The notes under the pieces: generated by a model
Seen by the model: the letters and a program-made list of their open reading frames with translations, nothing else
Told to the model about the DNA's origin: nothing
Database searches by the model: none
Position numbers and translations under genes: made by a program
In this document: positions 25,292 to 32,871 of the stretch, piece after piece
Layout: each line of letters begins with the position of its first letter
Numbering within the stretch: position 1 is the stretch's first letter
DNA from: JAJDIA01 sp031555735
GTDB taxonomy: Bacteria > Bacteroidota > Bacteroidia > Bacteroidales > Tannerellaceae
Direction: 5' to 3'
Assembly (NCBI GenBank): GCA_031555735.1
Contig: JAVBUE010000044.1
Location: forward strand, 1 to 32,871
Length of the DNA: 32,871 nucleotides

Positions 25292-26086
25292 ATGAACAGA
25301 ATAGTAAGCAAGGAATACTTCTCGGCCAATGTAGTCAAGCTGGAAGTGGAAGCGCCCCTGATCGCTCGCAGCCGCAAGGCAGGCCATTTCGTGATCGTGA
25401 AGGTAGGTGAGAAAGGGGAACGTATCCCGTTGACAATCGCCGGAGCGGATACCGCGAAGGGAACCATCACATTAGTCATACAGGCGATAGGCTCTTCATC
25501 CCAGAAGATCTGCGCGCTGAACGAAGGCGACTGTATCACCGACCTGGTCGGCCCGCTCGGACAGGCAACCCATATCGAAAAGGTGGGTACCGTGGTATGT
25601 GCCGGCGGCGGTGTGGGAGTAGCCCCGCTGATGCCGATCGTGGAAGCTTTCCACCAGGCGGGCAACCGGGTGATCGTGGTTCTTGCCGCCCGCACGAAAG
25701 ACCTCATCATCCTCGAAGACCAAATGCGTGCGAACTCCTCCGAAGTGATCATCATGACCGACGACGGCTCTTCCGGCACGAAAGGGCTGGTGACCAACGG
25801 CGTGGAAAGCGTCATCAACCGTGAACAGGTGGATCTCTGCGTCACCATCGGCCCGGCTGTGATGATGAAATTCGTATCCGCCCTGACCAAGAAATACCAT
25901 GTGCCTACCGTGGCGTCGCTCAACACCATCATGGTGGACGGCACCGGTATGTGCGGCGCCTGCCGGGTGACGGTGGGCGGCAAGACGAAGTTCGTATGCG
26001 TGGACGGTCCCGAATTCGACGCCCACCAGGTGGACTTCGACGAGATGATCATGCGCCTCGGCGCTTATAAAGATGTAAAGAAGTAA
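25292..26086 (+). CDS. NfnA-like FAD/[2Fe-2S] subunit (ferredoxin-NADP reductase family)
   Basis: A 264-residue sulfide/dihydroorotate dehydrogenase-like FAD/NAD-binding protein. FAD- and NAD-binding regions are seen at RIPLTIAGAD (44-53) and GGGVGVAPLMPIVEAF (105-120). The C-terminal VDGTGMCGACRV plus FVCVDGP provides D216, C221, C224 and C236, matching the one-Asp three-Cys [2Fe-2S] site known for NfnA. With NfnB it bifurcates electrons between NADPH, NAD+ and ferredoxin in anaerobes. The role as Nfn is inferred from pairing; SudB-type sulfide dehydrogenase is the alternative. nfnB starts 10 bases after the stop. Confidence 0.88.
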   Translation: MNRIVSKEYFSANVVKLEVEAPLIARSRKAGHFVIVKVGEKGERIPLTIAGADTAKGTITLVIQAIGSSSQKICALNEGDCITDLVGPLGQATHIEKVGTVVCAGGGVGVAPLMPIVEAFHQAGNRVIVVLAARTKDLIILEDQMRANSSEVIIMTDDGSSGTKGLVTNGVESVINREQVDLCVTIGPAVMMKFVSALTKKYHVPTVASLNTIMVDGTGMCGACRVTVGGKTKFVCVDGPEFDAHQVDFDEMIMRLGAYKDVKK

Positions 26087-26096
26087 TCACCCACTG

Positions 26097-27581
26097 ATGG
26101 AAACACCCATGACAACAAACGAACGGATCGCCGCGCGCCGCTCCGAGCCCTGGCGGGAAGAGTTGCGCAAAGCCATGAAGAATAAAGAACGCACGGACAT
26201 TCCCCGTGTACACATGAACGAACTCGACCCTGTTTACCGCAGCCGCGTACGGAACGAAGAGGTGAACCTCGGCCTCACCGCCGAACAGGCGATGCGGGAG
26301 GCGAAACGTTGCCTCGACTGCCCGAACCCTACGTGTATGAACGGCTGCCCGGTGAGCATCAACATTCCTTCTTTTGTCAAACATATCGAAGTGGGCGAGT
26401 TCCTCAACGCCGCCAAAGTGTTGAAGGAAACCAGCGCCCTGCCCGCCGTATGCGGCCGCGTATGTCCGCAGGAGAAACAGTGCGAACGCGAATGTATCCA
26501 CCTCAAGATGAAAAAGGAGCCGGTGGCGATCGGTCACCTCGAACGCTTTGCCGCCGACTACGAACGGGAAAGCGGCGAGATTTCCGTGCCCGAAGTAGCC
26601 GCGCCGAACGGCGTGAAGGTGGCGGTGGTAGGGTCAGGCCCCGCCGGTCTGTCGTTTGCCGGCGATATGGTGAAACTGGGGTATGAGGTGACGGTGTTCG
26701 AAGCCTTGCACGAGATCGGCGGTGTGCTGAAATACGGCATCCCCGAGTTCCGCCTTCCGAACCGGATCGTGGATGTGGAGATAGACGGGCTCCGCAAGAT
26801 GGGCGTACGGTTCATCACCAACTGTATCGTGGGCAAGACGATCAGCTACGACGATCTGCATACGGATGGTTTCCGGGGTATCTTCGTGGCCAGTGGCGCG
26901 GGATTGCCCAATTTTATGAATATACCGGGTGAAAACCTCGTGGGCGTCATGTCGTCCAACGAATACCTCACGCGTGTGAACCTCATGGATGCCGCCAATC
27001 CCGAAAGCGATACTCCCGTATGGATGGGTGATAAGATCGCCGTTATCGGTGGGGGGAACACGGCGATGGACTCTGTCCGCACCGCCCGCCGCCTGGGAGC
27101 CAGTCGCGCCATGATCGTGTATCGCCGCAGCGAGGAAGAGATGCCTGCCCGCATCGAAGAAGTGAAACATGCGAAGGAGGAAGGCATCGAATTCATGACG
27201 TTGCATAATCCCATCGAATATATCGGCGACGAGCATGGCCGCGTCCGCCAGATGCGCCTGCAGAAGATGCAACTGGGCGAACCGGATGCTTCCGGACGAC
27301 GTAGCCCGGTGCCCATCGAAGGGGCGATAGAAACGATTGAGGTGGACGGTGTGATCGTAAGCGTCGGTGTATCGCCGAACCCGCTGGTGCCGAGTGCCTT
27401 CAAGGGACTGGAGATCAGCCGGTGGGGGACGATCATCGTCAATCAGGACACCATGCAGTCGGCTTTGCCCGATGTATATGCCGGGGGCGACATCGTGCGC
27501 GGAGGTGCTACCGTGATCCTCGCCATGGGCGACGGACGGAAAGCGGCCGCAGCCATGCATGCCCGTTTACAGGAACACTAA
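26097..27581 (+). CDS. NfnB/GltD-like flavoprotein with two [4Fe-4S] clusters
   Basis: A 494-residue protein of the glutamate-synthase small-subunit (GltD) family. Cysteines for two [4Fe-4S] clusters are at 72, 75, 80, 84 (CLDCPNPTCMNGC) and 119, 123, 129, 133. The FAD motif GSGPAG is at 179-184 and the NADPH site GGGNTAMD at 318-325. No GltB large subunit is adjacent; the partner is the NfnA-like protein, so ferredoxin:NADP transhydrogenation (NfnAB) is more likely than glutamate synthesis. Databases often label it gltA. The start is ATG 26097, or ATG 26109 four residues on; both are possible. Confidence 0.9.
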   Translation: METPMTTNERIAARRSEPWREELRKAMKNKERTDIPRVHMNELDPVYRSRVRNEEVNLGLTAEQAMREAKRCLDCPNPTCMNGCPVSINIPSFVKHIEVGEFLNAAKVLKETSALPAVCGRVCPQEKQCERECIHLKMKKEPVAIGHLERFAADYERESGEISVPEVAAPNGVKVAVVGSGPAGLSFAGDMVKLGYEVTVFEALHEIGGVLKYGIPEFRLPNRIVDVEIDGLRKMGVRFITNCIVGKTISYDDLHTDGFRGIFVASGAGLPNFMNIPGENLVGVMSSNEYLTRVNLMDAANPESDTPVWMGDKIAVIGGGNTAMDSVRTARRLGASRAMIVYRRSEEEMPARIEEVKHAKEEGIEFMTLHNPIEYIGDEHGRVRQMRLQKMQLGEPDASGRRSPVPIEGAIETIEVDGVIVSVGVSPNPLVPSAFKGLEISRWGTIIVNQDTMQSALPDVYAGGDIVRGGATVILAMGDGRKAAAAMHARLQEH

Positions 27582-27594
27582 ACACACTACAGCA

Positions 27595-28785
27595 ATGAAA
27601 CGACACAAGGGACTATACATCATATTTATACTCTTGTTGACAGTCGCCGTCCTGCCTGAGGCGTTCGCCCAACAGGCGCGGTTGAAGCTGGGGGCGGAGC
27701 GGCTCGACGTGATCACCCGCCTCACCGCAGGCAAGCGTGTCGCGCTTGTCGTGAACCAGACATCTATCCTCGAAGACCGTAACATCCACCTGCTCGACGC
27801 CTTGGTGGAGAAGCGGGTGGATATCCGTAAGATCCTGGCGCCCGAACATGGTTTCCGGGGTACGGCCGATGCCGGCGAGTTGGTGAAAGACACCAAAGAC
27901 CCGCGTACGGGCATCCCTATCGTCTCCATCTACGGCAAGTCGCGCAAGCCTTCACCCGCGATGCTGGCGGATGTGGATGTGGTGATCTTCGATATCCAGG
28001 ATGTGGGCGCCCGTTTCTATACCTATATCAGTACCATGCATTATGTGATGGAGGCTTGCGCCGAAAACGGGAAGGAATGTATCGTGCTCGACCGGCCGAA
28101 CCCGAACGATTTCGTGGATGGCCCGATGATGCGCGATGGCTTCGAGTCGTTTGTCGGCATGCACCACATCCCGGTGTTGCACGGGCTGACGGTGGGCGAG
28201 CTGGCGCGTATGATCAATGGCGAGCATTGGCTTACCTCCACGCCGGACACCTGCCGTCTGCAGGTGGTGACGATGGAGCACTGGAAACATGGCGATCCGT
28301 ATTGGTTGCCGGTCAAGCCGTCGCCCAACCTGCCGAACGACCAGTCGATCCGCCTCTATCCTTCGCTCTGCCTGTTTGAGGCGACGAATGTGAGTATCGG
28401 GAGGGGTACCTATTTCCCCTTCCAGGTGATCGGCGCGCCGGATCCGAAGTATGGCAGTTTCCGCTTTACGCCCGTTTCTCTCCAGGGATTCGATGCCAAT
28501 CCGCTGCTGAAGAACAAGGAGTGTTATGGGGTGGACCTGCGGGAGTATCCGTTCGAAGGGGGCTTCACACTTCGCTTCTTCCTCGAATTTTACGAGAAGG
28601 CGGGGAAAGACCAAGCCTTGTTCTTCGCCCGTCCCGCCTGGTTCGATACGCTGACCGGCTCGAAGGAAACGCGTAACCAGATCATCCGCGGCCTGACGGA
28701 AGATGAGATCCGCGCTTCATGGAAGAAAGACCTCGACGCCTACAAAGCCATGCGCAAAAAGTATCTGTTGTATAAGGATTATTGA
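27595..28785 (+). CDS. NamZ-like exo-beta-N-acetylmuramidase (DUF1343)
   Basis: A 396-residue secreted protein of the DUF1343/YbbC family, shown in Bacillus subtilis and Tannerella forsythia to release MurNAc from peptidoglycan fragments (NamZ). It has a signal peptide (cleavage after EAFA, about residue 25). Conserved blocks are KRVALVVNQTSI, KILAPEHGFRG (catalytic Glu candidate in PEHG), FDIQDVGARFYTYISTMHYVMEA and VLDRPNP. Further on are NLPNDQSIRLYPSLCLFEATNVSIGRGT and the C-terminal lid domain. ATG 27595 fits the leader; the track-frame start at 27559 overlaps nfnB. It is 14 bases after nfnB, so could share its transcript, though no functional link is evident. Confidence 0.92.
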   Translation: MKRHKGLYIIFILLLTVAVLPEAFAQQARLKLGAERLDVITRLTAGKRVALVVNQTSILEDRNIHLLDALVEKRVDIRKILAPEHGFRGTADAGELVKDTKDPRTGIPIVSIYGKSRKPSPAMLADVDVVIFDIQDVGARFYTYISTMHYVMEACAENGKECIVLDRPNPNDFVDGPMMRDGFESFVGMHHIPVLHGLTVGELARMINGEHWLTSTPDTCRLQVVTMEHWKHGDPYWLPVKPSPNLPNDQSIRLYPSLCLFEATNVSIGRGTYFPFQVIGAPDPKYGSFRFTPVSLQGFDANPLLKNKECYGVDLREYPFEGGFTLRFFLEFYEKAGKDQALFFARPAWFDTLTGSKETRNQIIRGLTEDEIRASWKKDLDAYKAMRKKYLLYKDY

Positions 28786-28838
28786 GGATCCATGTCAACA
28801 CCCCATGGAGCGGTTTCCTTTTCTTCCTACACGGAGTT

Positions 28839-28846
28839 TATTTTTG
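28839..28846 (+). promoter_or_regulatory. Isolated -7-like element before a gene-free region
   Basis: TATTTTTG fits the Bacteroidota -7 consensus exactly, but no clear TTTG lies upstream and no gene follows for 600 bases. It may be chance or the promoter of a non-coding transcript through the repeats. Confidence 0.25.
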
Positions 28847-28850
28847 CAAA

Positions 28851-28978
28851 ACATCTGCCACGGTGCCACGCGACAGGCTTTATCTTATTGTTCATGAGTA
28901 AGTTAGGCGTGTGGTAGATACCCGTGGCAGATCCGTTTTCCCGCCTTTTTGCTGCCACATCTGCCACGCGCTGTCGCG
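28851..28978. repeat. Nested direct and inverted repeats around TGCCAC
   Basis: ACATCTGCCACG occurs at 28851-28862 and 28957-28968. ATCTGCCACGG (28853-28863) has an exact inverted partner at 28922-28932. CGCGACAG (28869-28876) is inverted as CTGTCGCG (28971-28978). The TGCCAC core appears five times, one inverted. The arrangement could fold into several alternative stem-loops. No ORF is convincing in 28786-29453. Confidence 0.75.
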
Positions 28979-29015
28979 TCCTGCTGTTTAAGTCATCAAA
29001 AGCCATGACAGGATC

Positions 29016-29145
29016 AGTTTCATCCGGATGGAACAAAAGTTTCATCCGGATGGCACAAACAGTTTCTAAGGGTGAAACAAACAGTTCCATTAGGTGGAAC
29101 AAATAGTTCCATTAGGTGAACCTTTTTGTTCCAATAGGTGGAAAC
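29016..29145. repeat. 22-bp tandem array of imperfect palindromes (array 2)
   Basis: Six units start at 29016, 29038, 29061, 29083, 29105 and 29128 with a period of 22-23 bases. Each has the shape GTTYCA, a 4-5 base centre, then a TGGAAC-like arm, followed by an A-rich spacer. Unit 4 is GTTCCATTAGGTGGAAC, an exact 6-bp-arm palindrome. The centres differ (CCGG, TTAGG, ATAGG) while arms are conserved. Array 1 at 18613 has the same period and GGTGGAACA core. Confidence 0.85.
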
Positions 29146-29271
29146 CCGGAGCGTCGCCGCGTCGCTGGATAGGCAGTTCCGGCCAGTCTTGAATAGAGGA
29201 CTCCACCGGGTTTTGACATTGATCCCATATCCGGCGATGCGGCGTTCCGACTCGTAGGGAGGACATAAAAA

Positions 29272-29301
29272 AAGCGTTGAAATCTTCGGATATCAACGCT
29301 T
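29272..29301 (-). terminator. Orphan minus-strand terminator with a UUCG loop
   Basis: AAGCGTTGA (29272-29280) pairs with TCAACGCTT (29293-29301), and the inner ATC-TTCG-GAT (29282-29291) closes a TTCG tetraloop. Seven A residues directly upstream (29267-29273) become a T run on the minus strand, so it reads as an intrinsic terminator for leftward transcription. No minus-strand gene lies to its right before the tRNA at the window edge. Confidence 0.65.
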
Positions 29302-29388
29302 GACCGACAAAGACATGTCACATACAATTAGTTTTGTTAAAAATACACAAATAATTATTTCGTCTGCGGAATTAATCGAATTTTCCAC

Positions 29389-29396
29389 TATTTTTG
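29389..29396 (+). promoter_or_regulatory. Candidate -7 element for the lectin-like gene
   Basis: TATTTTTG, a full consensus match, lies 57 bases before the lipoprotein ATG in a strongly AT-rich stretch. No TTTG is found at the right distance upstream. Confidence 0.4.
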
Positions 29397-29453
29397 TAAA
29401 ATAACGCTATAAACATTTTGAATTGATTTATCAATTACCCTAAATTTACTGCA

Positions 29454-30191
29454 ATGAAAAAATTAGTTCATTTAACATCTCTGTTTCTTCTATTGACTTG
29501 CATGACAGCTTGCACTGATCAATTAACAAAAGATGCAAAAACTATCCCCTCCAATGAGGAGATAGAGCAACTTGACATTGATGAGTATGCAAAATTCATC
29601 GATAGTCTTGAAAAAGAGTATGAAGGGAAAACAGTTTATCATAATTTTAATAGACCGGACTATTCTAATGCTATCGATTCTTTGCGTGCAAATAGCATTG
29701 AAGAAGTGTACAATGCCCCAGTGATCGCAACTAAAGCCAATGAAGCGGTTTTTGGTCCTTGGGGAGGGAATGGAGGTGCTGCGTTTGATGCAAGAATGAT
29801 TCTTTATCCAAGTGAGACTTGGAAAAAACTTACTGCTATTATGATCAGGCATGGTGCCGTAATTGATGCAATACAATTATATTGGATAAATAACTTAAAT
29901 CAATCTTCACGTTCAGCGGTGTATGGTGGTGCAGGAGGGAGTCAATCTTGGCTCTATTTAGCTGCAGGTGAGTACATCACTGGCATTAGGGTATATAGTG
30001 GAAACAAAGTGGACAATTTGACATTTATCACAAATTTCAACGTATATACTTATGGAGGAGTTGGTGGAGCAAATAGAACCAACTTAAATTTCGGTGCTTC
30101 AGGACTCCAGATGCATGGGATATATGGAAGGTCAGGAAATAAATTAGATCAACTTGGCGTTTATTGTTATCCTAACAATATGTTCCCGTAA
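29454..30191 (+). CDS. Lipoprotein with C-terminal jacalin-like lectin domain
   Basis: A 245-residue lipoprotein. The leader ends in a lipobox (CMTAC, C20), then a polar, partly helical linker rich in Glu, Asp and Lys (about 22-95). From about 97 on the sequence is jacalin-like: FGPWGGNGGAAFD, RHGAVIDAIQLYW, YGGAGGSQSWLYLAAGEYITGIRVYSG, then YGGVGG and MHGIYGRSGNKLDQLGVY. Jacalin folds bind sugars at the N-terminal Gly-rich turn and the GxxxD loop near the C-terminus; GRSGNKLD fits the latter. It is probably exposed on the cell surface and binds glycans. It is much more AT-rich than neighbours, a sign of acquisition. glf begins 24 bases on with no terminator between, so the three genes may be co-transcribed. 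Confidence 0.82.
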   Translation: MKKLVHLTSLFLLLTCMTACTDQLTKDAKTIPSNEEIEQLDIDEYAKFIDSLEKEYEGKTVYHNFNRPDYSNAIDSLRANSIEEVYNAPVIATKANEAVFGPWGGNGGAAFDARMILYPSETWKKLTAIMIRHGAVIDAIQLYWINNLNQSSRSAVYGGAGGSQSWLYLAAGEYITGIRVYSGNKVDNLTFITNFNVYTYGGVGGANRTNLNFGASGLQMHGIYGRSGNKLDQLGVYCYPNNMFP

Positions 30192-30215
30192 AGCATATGT
30201 ATTAATATCTGACCT

Positions 30216-31319
30216 ATGTACGATTACCTGATTATTGGCGCCGGTTTGTTTGGCGCCGTAACTGCTCAAATCCTTCATGAGCAGGGCAAACACTGCCTTG
30301 TGATCGATAAACGCAGCCATACCGGAGGCAATATCCATACCGCAGAGATGGACGGTATTCCCGTGCACCTCTACGGAGCGCATATCTTCCATACCGATCA
30401 GGAAGACGTATGGCGGTATATCAATCGCTTCGCCAGCTTCAACCATTACGTAAACTCGCCGTTGGCCTATTACAAAGGGAAGCTCTACAACCTTCCTTTT
30501 AACATGAACACCTTCAACCGGCTGTGGAACGTCAATACACCGGAAGAGGCGAAAGCCATCCTGGAGGCACAATGTAGCTGCTACAACCACATCACGCAAC
30601 CGGCCAACCTCGAAGAGCATGCTCTGAAGATGTGTGGCGATGATATCTACTACACTTTCATCAAAGAATATACCGAGAAGCAATGGGGGCGACCGGCCAC
30701 GGAACTGCCTTCGTGTATCATCAAGCGCATCCCATTCCGGTTTGTGTACAATAATAATTACTTTGATGATCCCTACCAGGGCATTCCGAAGGAGGGGTAT
30801 GATCACCTCATCCGACAGTTGTTGAAGGGTGTCGAAGTAAAAACCGGTACGGATTATTTCCGCCACCGCGACAAACTGGACAGGCTTGCGCCGAAAAAGA
30901 TCTTCACCGGTTGTATCGACGAGTATTTCGGTTACAGCCTCGGAAAGTTAAAATACCGCAGCCTGCGGTTCGAACACGAAAGGCTGGAGACCGACAACTA
31001 CCAGGGGAATGCAGTAGTGAACTACAATGAAGCCGCCGTTCCCTATACCCGCATCATCGAGCACAAACACTTCACCTTCGGTCAACAACCCCATACCGTC
31101 ATCACCCGTGAATATCCGCAGGCCTATACCCCTTCGGAAATACCCTACTATCCGGTGAATGACGCGGCAGACGCAAAACTGCTGGCCGCCTACCAAAGGC
31201 TACAGTCGGAGCAAACGGATGTTATTTTCGGGGGACGTCTCGGGCAGTATGCCTACTTCGATATGGACGATACCGTAGCCGCCGCTATCTCTGTGGCCCG
31301 GCACGAATTGTCGGCTTAA
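30216..31319 (+). CDS. glf: UDP-galactopyranose mutase
   Basis: A 367-residue flavoenzyme that converts UDP-galactopyranose into UDP-galactofuranose. The FAD motif GAGLFGAVTAQILHEQG (8-24) starts the protein. HTGGNIHTAEMDGIPVHLYGAHIFHT is the family's second conserved block, and EKQWGRPATELP is present mid-protein. The C-terminal AYFDMDDTVAAAI is likewise characteristic. Length is typical for bacterial Glf. The product supplies the glycosyltransferase encoded 21 bases downstream, which points to a galactofuranose-containing surface glycan. No other polysaccharide genes lie in the window. Confidence 0.96.
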   Translation: MYDYLIIGAGLFGAVTAQILHEQGKHCLVIDKRSHTGGNIHTAEMDGIPVHLYGAHIFHTDQEDVWRYINRFASFNHYVNSPLAYYKGKLYNLPFNMNTFNRLWNVNTPEEAKAILEAQCSCYNHITQPANLEEHALKMCGDDIYYTFIKEYTEKQWGRPATELPSCIIKRIPFRFVYNNNYFDDPYQGIPKEGYDHLIRQLLKGVEVKTGTDYFRHRDKLDRLAPKKIFTGCIDEYFGYSLGKLKYRSLRFEHERLETDNYQGNAVVNYNEAAVPYTRIIEHKHFTFGQQPHTVITREYPQAYTPSEIPYYPVNDAADAKLLAAYQRLQSEQTDVIFGGRLGQYAYFDMDDTVAAAISVARHELSA

Positions 31320-31340
31320 CCACGCTAACACCCCCCAGCC

Positions 31341-32384
31341 ATGTACAAATACTACCTCTCCAAGAATTACAAAGAACGCGCCAGCGCGGGAAACAAAGCC
31401 AAAACGGATGTGGAGCAAACAGTGCAAGCGCTGGGCTATGTACCCGGCGGCTTGCCGCAGACCAGCTATCGGAATCCGCTCCTGGGCTTTCTCCTCACCC
31501 TCGCAGGTGTGCTGAAACTGGCAGTGACGGTGTCGGCAGGCGATGTGGTACTCATTCAGTATCCCTTCAAGAAATACTACGCGTTCGTCTGCCGGATCGT
31601 CCGCCTGAAGAAAGGCAAGACCATTACGTTGATACACGACCTGGGCGCCTTCCGGAGAAAGAAACTGAGCATCGAAGAGGAGATCAGGCGGCTCAGCCTC
31701 TCCGACATCCTCATTGTCCACAACGAGCACATGAAACAATGGCTGCAAGGGAAAGGCTACACCCACCCCATGATCTGCCTGGAGATATTCGATTACCTGT
31801 CGGATACTGCCGCCACGGACGCACGCCCTGCCGTCGAACAACCCTGTAAGGTCATGTATGCGGGAGCGTTGGGCATCCGGAAAAACCGCTTCCTCTACCT
31901 GCTCGGCGAGAAGATCCACGCCTGGCATTTTGTTCTCTACGGACCGGCCTTCGATGCAGAGCAGATGAAAGAAGATGCTCCTTTCGCCTACAAAGGATTT
32001 ATCCCTTCCGAGCAACTGATCAGCCAGGCGGAAGGCGATTTCGGACTCGTATGGGATGGCGATGCCACCACCTCCTGTTCGGGTAATTACGGCGAATACC
32101 TGAAACTGAACAATCCCCATAAAACCTCCCTCTACATTCGTTGCCACCTACCGGTGATAATCTGGAAAGAAGCAGCCCTCGCCACGTTTGTAGCCAAACA
32201 CAACATCGGCCTCTGCATCGGTTCGCTGGAAGAACTGGATACCCTTCTCCCCTCCATCACCCCAGACGAATACGAACGCATGGCAGCCAACGTCCGCCTC
32301 ATCAGCGACAACCTCGCCTCCGGCTATTACATCACCCAAGCCCTCCGGGAAGCGGAAAGGCTACTCTGCTGTGAGGATTTTTAA
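31341..32384 (+). CDS. Galactofuranosyltransferase-like glycosyltransferase
   Basis: A 347-residue glycosyltransferase, GT-B-like by pattern. The N-terminus (KNYKERASAGNKAKTDVEQ) and VLIQYPFKKYYAFVCR, then ITLIHDLGAFRRKK resemble the beta-1,6-galactofuranosyltransferase (WbbI-like) group. The second domain has VMYAGALGIRKNRFLY, a sugar-nucleotide-binding region around GDFGLVWDG (about 233-241) and NNPHKTSLYIRCHLPVIIW. The immediate position after glf makes UDP-galactofuranose the probable donor; the acceptor is unknown. No transmembrane helix is obvious, so it is likely cytoplasmic or peripheral. Confidence 0.85.
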   Translation: MYKYYLSKNYKERASAGNKAKTDVEQTVQALGYVPGGLPQTSYRNPLLGFLLTLAGVLKLAVTVSAGDVVLIQYPFKKYYAFVCRIVRLKKGKTITLIHDLGAFRRKKLSIEEEIRRLSLSDILIVHNEHMKQWLQGKGYTHPMICLEIFDYLSDTAATDARPAVEQPCKVMYAGALGIRKNRFLYLLGEKIHAWHFVLYGPAFDAEQMKEDAPFAYKGFIPSEQLISQAEGDFGLVWDGDATTSCSGNYGEYLKLNNPHKTSLYIRCHLPVIIWKEAALATFVAKHNIGLCIGSLEELDTLLPSITPDEYERMAANVRLISDNLASGYYITQALREAERLLCCEDF

Positions 32385-32749
32385 AACGCTCCGGTGGTGC
32401 GGGTATTCTTTCATTCGTTCGGAGTCTTTTCAGACTCTCTGTTCTATGTTAAAAAGGTTGTCAGTCATACTTTGAGGGTGAAAGTTGGGTTAATATAAAA
32501 GAGGGATTTTAACCCATCAATGAGGCCATAATTATAGCCTATAATCACAAGTTGTTATATTAGAGTTCCTTCAATAGTAACCTTTCAGTAGAAGGGGAAC
32601 AGATTCAAAAACAAATATGTTCTGCTTCATAGGAACTAACTGTATATCGGATAATAGTAGGAGTCTCTTTCCGTTTGCTACCAGTCTCTTTTTGTTTATC
32701 CGGATGTTTTTGTCCCATTTATGTTCTTTCAAGAGGTAAGAATATGAAA
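32385..32749. other. Gene-free AT-rich gap
   Basis: No convincing ORF. A weak hairpin (GAGTC 32422-32426 with GACTC 32433-32437, then T-rich) may end the glf transcript. GGGTTAA and TTAACCC around 32488-32516 are an inverted pair. Nothing else is recognised. Confidence 0.5.
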
Positions 32750-32782
32750 AAAGCCTTCCAAACTGCTTGTTTGGAAGGCTTT
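32750..32782 (-). terminator. Intrinsic terminator after the tRNA
   Basis: A perfect 14-bp stem: AAAGCCTTCCAAAC (32750-32763) with GTTTGGAAGGCTTT (32769-32782) and a five-base loop. The A run at 32747-32752 becomes a T run on the minus strand, as expected for ending the leftward tRNA transcript. Confidence 0.85.
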
Positions 32783-32815
32783 GTACTTTGTTTTCTCTAA
32801 AGTGTCTTTTTAGAG

Positions 32816-32871
32816 TGGAGCGAAAGACGGGACTCGAACCCGCGACCCTAACCTTGGCAAGGTTATGCTCT
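32816..32871 (-). tRNA. tRNA-Gly (GCC), 5' part beyond the window
   Basis: On the minus strand the visible part contains the anticodon stem-loop with TTGCCAA (anticodon GCC), a variable loop AGGGTC, the T arm with GGTTCGAGTC, and the 3' acceptor ending TCCA, the CCA being genome-encoded. The acceptor's 5' half and most of the D arm lie beyond 32871. The T arm and acceptor match bacterial glycine tRNAs. Confidence 0.92.

Overview
The window looks like the chromosome of a Bacteroidota bacterium of the order Bacteroidales, most likely near Parabacteroides/Tannerellaceae; the genus is inference. The evidence is a complete type IX secretion core (porP/sprF-like gene plus gldK-L-M-N), a NamZ/DUF1343 exo-muramidase, Bacteroidota-type promoters (TTTG, then TAnnTTTG) in front of several genes, and general absence of strong Shine-Dalgarno sites. 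Core genes are GC-rich with strong third-position bias. Several islets are clearly AT-richer.

Layout. 1-1.3 kb: dinB (minus strand) with a GTGGAAGGA repeat cluster at its 3' side. 1.4-5.6 kb: etfB-etfA and an acyl-CoA dehydrogenase, interrupted by a small element: a four-helix-bundle (S23/IVS-type) gene between perfect 32-bp inverted heptamer arrays. 5.6-9.6 kb: accessory region, with a convergent AT-rich pair (lipoprotein with an HExxH motif, then a small secreted protein), a second in-frame copy of the last 64 codons of the acyl-CoA dehydrogenase, and an Eco47II-like type II restriction-modification pair. 9.6-11.1 kb: Tat-exported Gfo/Idh/MocA oxidoreductase. 11.2-16.7 kb: RND efflux operon (adaptor, pump, TolC-like channel). 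16.8-18.4 kb: SAM-methyltransferase-like protein, PduO-type cobalamin adenosyltransferase and a DUF2795 protein. 19.0-25.2 kb: porP-gldKLMN. 25.3-28.8 kb: nfnA-nfnB-like pair and a NamZ-like hydrolase. 28.8-29.45 kb: gene-free region packed with repeats. 29.45-32.4 kb: jacalin-like lipoprotein, UDP-galactopyranose mutase and a galactofuranosyltransferase-like enzyme. The right edge cuts a minus-strand tRNA-Gly(GCC).

How the genes work together. EtfAB pairs with the acyl-CoA dehydrogenase in CoA-thioester redox chemistry, and NfnAB links NADH, NADPH and ferredoxin; both flavoprotein families include electron-bifurcating members. GldKLMN with PorP builds the T9SS. Glf makes UDP-galactofuranose for the next gene's transferase.

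The most unusual items are the IVS-like element in the etf/acd operon, two related 22-bp palindromic tandem arrays 10 kb apart, and the duplicated acyl-CoA dehydrogenase 3' end bracketing the AT-rich islet. I saw no CRISPR array, integrase, transposase or riboswitch.
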